64,000 nucleotides of DNA from Solea solea (Eukaryota; Chordata; Actinopteri; Pleuronectiformes; Soleidae), in assembly GCF_958295425.1 (NCBI RefSeq), contig NC_081144.1:1716501-1780500 (forward strand), in the 5' to 3' direction. The notes below the pieces were generated by a model. It had not been told where the DNA came from, searched no databases, and saw only the letters and a program-made list of their open reading frames with translations. The translations under genes were made by a program, and so were the position numbers. This document shows positions 57,400 to 64,000 of this stretch, in pieces (position 1 is the first letter of the stretch; every line of letters begins with the position of its first letter).

Positions 57400-57630
57400 A
57401 ACTATTTAGAAACACGACTGAGTACTCACGTGTTGATGGACTCACGATTGAGTACTCATTAAACAATGGAGAAATAACTATGGAGTACTCGTGTAATAAT
57501 GCAGTACTGACTGCTGAGTTGTAGTAACCACTAAGTACTAGTTATGTACTAGTAACACTGAAGCTGATTTTCCAAGTAACTACGTATTAATGTCGAGTAC
57601 TGACAACTACGTACAGAGTATTCATGTAAT
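57400..57630. repeat. Degenerate GAGTACT/AGTACT cluster
   Basis: More than ten GAGTAC, AGTACT or GTACTAG words in about 230 bases, without a clear period. The window also begins with GTACTCGTATAATTATG. Confidence 0.6.
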
Positions 57631-57649
57631 GTAGTCCTGTGTTCTCAGT

Positions 57650-57681
57650 GCGTGTGTGTGTGTGTGTGTGTGAGTGTGTGT
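57650..57681. repeat. (GT)n microsatellite
   Basis: GT run with one GA interruption. Confidence 0.9.
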
Positions 57682-57922
57682 GCTCTGTGTTTGTTCACTC
57701 GTCGCTGCCCGGTGACTTCACCTCTGCAGCGCCTGCTGCCAGCGGCTGAAACACAACCCAGCGTGTTCACAGAGGAGAAATGAATCCCATACTTTCCTGT
57801 TCTGTCCACACACTGTGCCTCCAAAAAACTCTCCCCCACTGTGCCACATTTAGATAAGTCTGATGTTCACTTGCCAAAAAATGTGCTGCCAGAATGAACC
57901 TGGGGTTCTTTAAAGGCGGCGG

Positions 57923-57926
57923 CAGC

Positions 57927-57976
<50 letters not shown>

Positions 57977-58002
57977 GTGTTCTGCTGCTGCTGCTGCTGC
58001 TG
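57923..58002. repeat. (CAG)n-(CTG)n inverted trinucleotide palindrome
   Basis: Fifteen pure CAG units (57929-57973, preceded by CAGCGG), an 8-base spacer CGAGTGTT, then seven CTG units (57982-58002). The strand can fold into a perfect 21-bp hairpin stem plus CAG overhang. Open frames through it are homopolymeric (Ser, Ala) and unsupported. Confidence 0.95.
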
Positions 58003-58286
58003 CTTTGCAACTGGAAGTTTTTATAACAGGAGGCGAGGTATGTGTGTACTGTATGAGTCCAAGATCATGGAGATTGGTGTAACGTTGCTGTAAACTCCTG
58101 GAAAAACTGCATCAATCATGTGATGCTGAAAGCCGAGGGAGACGCGGTGAGAGCGGTCGGTGTGGCGCGAGGAATCAAACCCTCTCCTGAAGAATGTCTG
58201 GAGCGTTTGGTACAAATGATGCAGCTGCTTTGTTATGAACATGTCCGAGTACTTGACCTACGCTGAGGTGAGAAGTGGGAGGATTC

Positions 58287-58319
58287 CTCCTCCTCCTCCT
58301 CTTCCTCCTCCTCCTCCTC
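58287..58319. repeat. (TCC)n trinucleotide repeat
   Basis: About eleven units with one TTC. Confidence 0.9.
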
Positions 58320-58804
58320 ACCGTCAGCTTCCTCAACTTATCTACAGTCTACCTCAATGATAAATAATACTGTCACGCTGTGTTACACCCATGAGTTTCA
58401 TCTCTAAACTATTTTCCTTTTCGTGTGTCATCATGTGACGTGCTGACCATAAACACCTGTGTTCACGCTCTGGTATAAATAAGAAAATAATAATAATAGA
58501 GAAAAGTAAACATTCCTGAAGTCTGCTATCAGAAAATGAATTGTTACAAAATCACAGGAGTCACTTTTAAACAATATTGAACTCTTTGAGGGACAGGAGG
58601 AGGAGTCTAGTCTGCAATCTCACTACATTGTTCCTGAGCTCTTATTGTCTCACTTTCTCCCCCTTTTTTCTCCCCCTTTGCAGTCTGTCTGCAAAACAAG
58701 GCTGTCGGTGTAACAAAGAGCAGCTGAAACACAAACAAGCCGGCAGGCAACATTCTCTTTCAACCTGACCGACCTCGGCGGAGAGAGAACTCCTTCCCTC
58801 TCAC

Positions 58805-58895
58805 TGCAGCGCTCCCTCCTCTCCCTCCTCTCTCCTCTCCCTCGTCTCCCTCCTCTCTCTCCTCTCCCTCCTCTCCCTCCTCTCCCTCCTCTCTC
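58805..58895. repeat. CTCTCCCTCCT minisatellite
   Basis: About eight irregular 10-12-bp pyrimidine-only units, giving a ~90-bp polypyrimidine/polypurine stretch. Confidence 0.9.
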
Positions 58896-59212
58896 CAGAG
58901 CCTTCAGCCTCTACACAACAAACAAAAGTGGCAAGGTCGCAAAACACCTACCGGGAGCTCCACTAATCAATATTATTACATTCAAATGTCACTTATAGAG
59001 AAACCATCGTGAGAAGAACAGATGCAGAAAAACAGCAGCAAAAGAAATATATTTCCTCAAAGACATTTTTGAGGAAATGCTTTGAAATGTGCGACGACAT
59101 GTTTGCATCTTGTGTGTCAAGGTCAAACTCGCTGTGACCCCACAAACTTCACATGCCTTGAGAAGGAGGAGTTACCTTAAGAATGCCTCCAGGGAAATGT
59201 TTAGAATTGTGG

Positions 59213-59422
59213 GTCCAGTGTGTAAAAATGAGACTGCAGACTGTGACATGTAGGCAAGATGGTGGTCTCTGTGCAGCAAGGCCCTTGCCTGAAGCACATA
59301 CTGTATAAAAGCCTCATTCTAAGGCTATGAAAACGTTTATTTTAAAGCAGTTATACATTATGGCCAGTATATTCAACGTCTGCCAATAAAACCTCCCAAA
59401 TCTGGTACATACTGGAGCTTTA
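59213..59422 (+). mobile_element. Deleted copy of the GGTCCAGTGTGTAA fish repeat
   Basis: Starts GGGTCCAGTGTGTAA, has AAGGCCCTTGCCTGAAG, ATTCTAAGGCTATGAAAAC, GTATATTCAACGTCTGCC, and ends GGTACATACTGGAGCTTTA, roughly the complement of its start. Same family as 53206-53930, but lacking the left interior. Confidence 0.75.
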
Positions 59423-59606
59423 ACTGCCGAGATTTAGGTGGCCAAATGTCCCACAGGCCTCAGAAACCACATTTTTGGCCTCTTAAATATTAAATTCCAC
59501 AATATGTTACGAGTCTGGAAAGGAATTTTGTAGACTGAGGAGCCACAGAACCACTGTGTGCTAATTCTACCTGAGGAAATGAGGCTCACAGAGTCAATAA
59601 ATCATT

Positions 59607-60122
59607 TTAACCCTTTAAAACTGAGCGTACGGCTGACGACACGTGTGCACTTTGCATTGCTGTAGTTATGCGACGTTTTGTGCTATCGGAGAAATGCCAA
59701 CGGTTTCTGAAAGCCGAGCTGTTGCACGTCAAAGCCGACGCGTGGTGATTGCGGTAATTTCACTCGCGCTGTTGCAGGAAGCCGGAGAATCAGCGTCTTT
59801 GTCGCCAGAGAGGAGAGAGTGGGAAGAACACCTGTGCATCGTTTCCATTTTGTGGCCTGAGACTTAAAAAAATGTTACCGTACTGTTCATATTTCAAATT
59901 GAACACGCACAATCTGTTGTTGGTGTACAACTACAACTGTTTTTCTTTCATTTTAAATTGTTAAAACAGTATCTTAACATGCAGTAAATTGCAAATAACT
60001 GCCAGATATTGGAAGTTATTCTGGAAAGAATCAGGCAAAAGCACTTAGTTACAGGACATTCTCTGGTCCCTTTATGGTTCAAATAAGCAACAAAAGAAAA
60101 AGACGGATATTTGCAGTGTTAC
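59607..60122 (+). mobile_element. piggyBac-type MITE, copy 3
   Basis: Starts TTAACCCTTTAAAACTGAGC. Interior landmarks GCACTTTGCATTGC, CAGAGAGGAGAGAG, GTACAACTACAACTG and ACTGCCAGATATTGG match copy 1, and GCACTTTGCAT plus the TGACGTGCAA region match copy 2. It is the longest copy, with segments missing from copy 1. The right end is eroded. Open frames within it are incidental. Confidence 0.7.
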
Positions 60123-60723
60123 ACTTCCTGTAGCATGGTGTTGTGTGTCGTCTTCTCCACGCTTTCGTTGCCGCGCAGGTTTTTAAACGACCGCCCGCTC
60201 ACATCTGCGAGGTCATGTTTGTGAACCACTTCACCATCGACTTGAAGGGTGACTCAGCGTCTGGCGTGGCGGGAGACTTTTATGAGTGTTACAGCTTGTT
60301 TGTCCTCGGTTCTCCGGAGACCACATCCGAGTGAAGCGGGCATCCAGAAATCCCAGCACCATCAAGCCCCTTGTCTTTGATTTCCTGTGCTGACAGTGGC
60401 ATTCGTAGGGAAGTCTCGTTCCAAACCATCTGTGCTTCACAGACACATCAAACACTGTGAGTAACGTGTGCTGGAGCATAGACGTGAGCGTCTGACCCGA
60501 CTCCTGACCAACCGCGGTCTCATGCCCGCAGGCTTTCCTGTGGAAGTGTGATGCTGGGATGTGAGTCATGTTCACCACATTTGTAGCCTACACACGTTTG
60601 AAGATAAAGCTTTGGGGGCAATTTCTCTAAAGATCTGCTTGAAACGCACCTTCCACCTACAGTCAGAAGACTCACAGATATGAGATTAGATTCAATCTAC
60701 ATGTAAATTATGGTTCATCTTGG

Positions 60724-60822
60724 CCCCTGTGATGGATCGGTGACCTGTGTGGGTTTTACCTCACTATATTTAGCCTGAATCCAGCAGGGATCGGCTCCGG
60801 CTCCCCCGTGACCCTTTACAAC
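60724..60822 (+). mobile_element. Fish LINE/SINE-type tail fragment (GGCTCC...CCCCCGTGACCC)
   Basis: GATGGATCGGTGACCTGTG ... AGGGATCGGCTCCGGCTCC followed by CCCGTGACCC resembles a common retroposon 3' segment in fish. Diverged. Confidence 0.5.
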
Positions 60823-60960
60823 AGGGGTAGCCAAACATACGGCCCGTGGGCCAGAACTGGCCCGCCGGAGGGTCCGATCCGGCCCGCAGGATTTGTGGAC
60901 ATTTCACATCACGTCACACAATGTAATTATAATGTGAAATCCTTTTCAGATCCACATACA
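60823..60960 (+). mobile_element. hAT-like fragment (CAGGGGTAGCCAAAC...GGCCCG)
   Basis: CAGGGGTAGCCAAACATACG followed by GGCCCGTGGGCCAGAACTGG and TCCGATCCGGCCCGCAGG matches the well-known left end of a vertebrate hAT-type repeat. No right end seen. Confidence 0.6.
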
Positions 60961-61325
60961 CATGTGTAAATGGGAAACTTATGGGCATAATATTGTTAAA
61001 ATATACTTCATTAAATATAAAATTTAAACTATATATTATATTATGTTATTTTATATTATTTTATATTACTTATGCTATTATTTTACTGGGCACTTGAGAT
61101 CAAATTGCACTGCATGTGGCCCTAACGTTAAACCTAGTCTAAAACCTGATCGGGTAACACATTTTTGGACAGAAAGTAAATGTTGTTTGACACTTCCCTC
61201 TCATGTCACACACACCTGGAATCCTCGTGTCACAAACTCGTCAGACTCGGTGCAGTCGAGTGCCTTTGCTTCTTGTCCTTTCAATAAAAGGCCGCGTTTA
61301 CTCGTCAGGGTCCTGCAGTATCTGA

Positions 61326-61436
61326 CTTCACCATCGGGTGGCGGTAGGGAAGTCTGGGCGCAGGGAATAGGACGCATTCCTACCAAAGAAGAAGAGATTG
61401 ATGGCTCCCTCGGACACGTCTGGCTCGAGCGGCTCA
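61326..61436 (+). repeat. Dispersed repeat (CACCATCGGGTGGCGGTA type), copy 2
   Basis: Partner of 43725-43848, here outside any recognisable LINE sequence. Confidence 0.75.
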
Positions 61437-62183
61437 TCAGCTGAAATGTCTGCTGGGCAGTGGAGTCGGGGTGTCACCCGGTTTGAGGGTTGCAGGGTCG
61501 AGGCTCGGTCTATCCTTGGCCAGCGCGGCTTAGTACTCCACCTACTGGTGGGGCGGCAGCATTTCAGTCACACACACGCTCTTTGCACGCTGGGTCCAAG
61601 TTTACCAGGGCCTTAAAAGTCTCATCAAATCGGCAAAAGCAGGACAGATATCGGAGACACAAGTAAACAAGATCACAGAAGGAAAACCTGATCCTGACGA
61701 CACAAGCGCCGACAGGAGAGCAGCATGTGTTCGGTTGCCACAGAAACAACTTAAATATTGTGTGTGTGTGTGTGTCAGTTTTGTCTGGCAACATTTTCTT
61801 TTCTTTTTTAAAGTAATGACTCTTACTCCGGATGAGTTCCTTTGAGTCTGATGTTTGTCGCCCTAAATGGCGTCTACGACAGAAAGGGAAAAGCACTCAC
61901 ACATTTATCACATTTTTGCAGGAGCAGTCATGCAAAACAGCAGCCGGCTGTTTAGACAGCAGGTCCAGGTGTATCGCAGACTGCACAGCTGGATGGGGGT
62001 TCACCTTCTATCACACGCCTCCCCACACACACACACATACATTCCCAGCATGTACACACAACCTTATGCCAAAGGAATGTTCTCACACAGACTCCGGCAT
62101 CGACTCCCATCTGTATCAGTTTACTGATGAGGATAGAAACATTTGTCTTTTTGAAATGTGTAATTTTGTTTTTTAAATTGCTT

Positions 62184-62205
62184 TTTGTTGTTGTTGTTGT
62201 TGTCT
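62184..62205. repeat. (TTG)n trinucleotide repeat
   Basis: About seven units. Confidence 0.9.
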
Positions 62206-62529
62206 GTGGCAGTTATTTTTTCCACCATAATTATAAAAACCATAATACTTTCCATGGACGCAAAGATCACAGTACTTTCCTCCAAATGTTTAATCATGTC
62301 GGCTAAAAACAAAAAGAAAGAAAATGATGTGAGACATGCCACCTCAGGACGGACACAGCTCACTGAGTGCAGGACACAAACCCTGCTCGTTAATGCTGTT
62401 TAATTAGACAGATGAGCCGTCTGAGGACAGTTGTCTGCTGGAATGTTGCTTTCATTTCGTTTAAACTCATATTTATTGTGTTTACAGTTGTCTGGCTCTT
62501 TGTTTTCAACTGTTCTTAAATATCATTGT

Positions 62530-62595
62530 ATTTTCCCCCTGGGACAAATACATATTTTTCTTTTTCTTAATTGAATTGAACTGAATTGAATTGAC
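62530..62595 (+). repeat. Possible retroposon tail with (GAATT)n
   Basis: TTTTCCCCCTGGGACAAATA followed by AATTGAATTGAACTGAATTG resembles a fish non-LTR element 3' tail ending in simple repeats. Confidence 0.4.
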
Positions 62596-64000
62596 ATTCC
62601 TTTACAGTCATTTAGGTTACATTCAGCTTTGAATCATTCTATTTTCTAAACAGAACAGAGCTGAGAGACGACAGTCGCTGCTGGGTTCAACAAAGGAGCT
62701 CAGGTCCAGTAGTTTGATGAGAAAGTTGAACGTCACACTGGAAACCATTATGACCAGTTAGACTCCACATGCTGGGAGGGCTGGATTCATTAAGAAGAGC
62801 CCACTGAGCCCAGTTGTTCACCAGTATATTGTGAACGTCCATTTTGGAGTCACAAATGAAGAATGTTGTTTTTTTAAAACCAGAGAAAACACAAGACTTT
62901 TTGGTTGGTACTAGCTGTCAATCACAGTGATCACAATGCACAGCAGGCTTTATCTGAGACGATAAACCCCTCTTATAAAACCCTATAAATCCAATGAAAA
63001 ATCAGTGGAGTCGCCCCCGATGGCCATTCAAGAGAATGCAGGTGTTGACTACAATCACGTCTGGAGACTCTGCACCGACAGTGGCAGCAAAGAAGAAGTA
63101 GGAAACTTTATGTTTTTCTGCAAAAATACAACTTTTAGAGAGTTTAAAAGAACGTTTAAAAGAGCAGAGCATCAGAGCTATTAAATAAAGTTGTTATTAA
63201 ATATTATTTGTTAGTTGTTATGACAGGAGAGGTGAGATGCATCTCCCAACTATTTCTGAGTAATGTTTACACATTTGACTGTAGATTGAATTTGGACTTT
63301 TACCTCGCGACCGACCGTCAGCTGAGTGGAAGCACTCTGACTCTGAGAGTCAGATACGTCAGCACAATCTCAGAAGTCATCCACCAACAAAAATATGAGC
63401 GTAGAAAAGCCGGACCTGTGATTTAATTGGATTTAACTGTGGACGGCGTGGACTTAAAGAGTTTGAGAGATACTATAGGGACTAATCCACTTGAAAATGC
63501 GGCTCTCACGGTTGCTGTCTAAAGAGATCAAGGCCAATATGTGAGCTAAAGCTAAGGGCTAAGCCGGTATCTGCAGTTTTAATGGAGGGCGGGTTGCAGA
63601 GAGTAGGTGAGGAGGTGAGGTGAGGCACTAAGTATGCAAGTACAACCAGGGCCCCCGAGGGCCGAGCAGGCAGATTTAACTAGAACTGCACTTGAAAAAG
63701 TTTCGACACGGCACTTCTTTCATATCCACAGCCACTCTTTTTTACCCCCTCTTCTTCTTCTCCTCCTTCCTCTCCTCCCGCTGCCCCATCTCCCCATCCT
63801 TGACTTCAAAGTGCTACTTATGCAAAAACTGGAGTTTTTCCTGTCCTTGCTCTCTCCTCCCTGGAGGCACATGTTCTTTTTGGAACACACAGTATCTACA
63901 GTTTCTTTTTTACCAGGAAAAGAGAAAAAGACATAGTATATATAAAACATGGTGCCCTCCTCTTTGCCGACCTCTGCCATGTGTCTGCTCTCGGTTACAT

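Larger units (their letters stand above)
44364..64000. other. Gene-free stretch, repeat-dense to the right end
   Basis: No supported coding exon. Beyond the listed repeats I see a further fish-like fragment around 62960-63050 (GAGTCGCCCCCGATGGCC) and otherwise anonymous sequence. Segments 44364-46190, 51060-52060 and 62600-64000 hold nothing I can identify. Confidence 0.5.

Noticed and set aside
59643..59867. 74-codon frame as a gene
   Set aside because: Lies inside a TTAA-ended MITE whose other copies do not preserve the frame.
60143..60578. Overlapping 63- and 115-codon frames on opposite strands in non-repetitive sequence
   Set aside because: No recognised domain and no convincing splice or polyadenylation context; kept as anonymous sequence, though an exon cannot be fully excluded.
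1..64000. tRNA, rRNA or snRNA genes
   Set aside because: I found only decayed SINE-like pieces with mutated polymerase III boxes; no intact cloverleaf could be folded by eye.

Overview
The window looks like teleost fish genomic DNA, probably a spiny-rayed (acanthomorph) species. The grounds are very dense (CA)n, (TA)n, (CAG)n and (CCT)n microsatellites, many decayed transposon families I recognise from fish genomes (L2-type LINE, Tc1-like, hAT and piggyBac-type MITEs, SINE-like tails), and the absence of any bacterial gene organisation. The species assignment is inference; no marker gene fixes it.

I can support only one protein-coding gene. It lies on the minus strand at 9522-12194 and encodes an 890-residue charged coiled-coil protein from one uninterrupted coding exon. 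The start has a good Kozak context with two in-frame stops just upstream. Two AATAAA signals follow the stop, and an 89-bp GT-AG intron may split the 5' UTR. The protein is built from three levels of internal repeat: three copies of a ~75-residue coiled-coil module, nine near-identical 23-residue units that appear to derive from part of that module, and eleven acidic 13-residue units. I do not recognise an orthologue; the closest descriptive label is trichohyalin/golgin-like.

Layout. 1-9349: no gene, microsatellites and small repeat relics. 9350-12318: the coiled-coil gene with its UTR signals. 12319-24933: no gene, with a dispersed repeat, a Tc1 relic, CA/CCT/CTG repeats and a few stretches resembling conserved regulatory DNA. 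24934-27000: a SINE-like relic, then a CpG- and ETS-rich segment with a 31-bp tandem duplication ending at a strong splice donor, and a possible 93-bp exon downstream. 27000-43320: AT- and GT-rich tracts, a long-inverted-repeat element, piggyBac-type MITEs, an intact hAT MITE with 8-bp target duplications, and a SINE-like fragment. 43320-44363: a decayed L2-type LINE 3' end. 44364-64000: CAG/CTG tracts, including a CAG-CTG palindrome, nested and tandem hAT-type repeats, a third piggyBac-type MITE, and LINE/hAT tails.

There is no operon or multi-gene system. Apart from the coiled-coil gene the window is a gene-poor interval of repeats and possible cis-regulatory DNA. Family assignments for the repeats come from recognition of characteristic ends or motifs, not from database searches.
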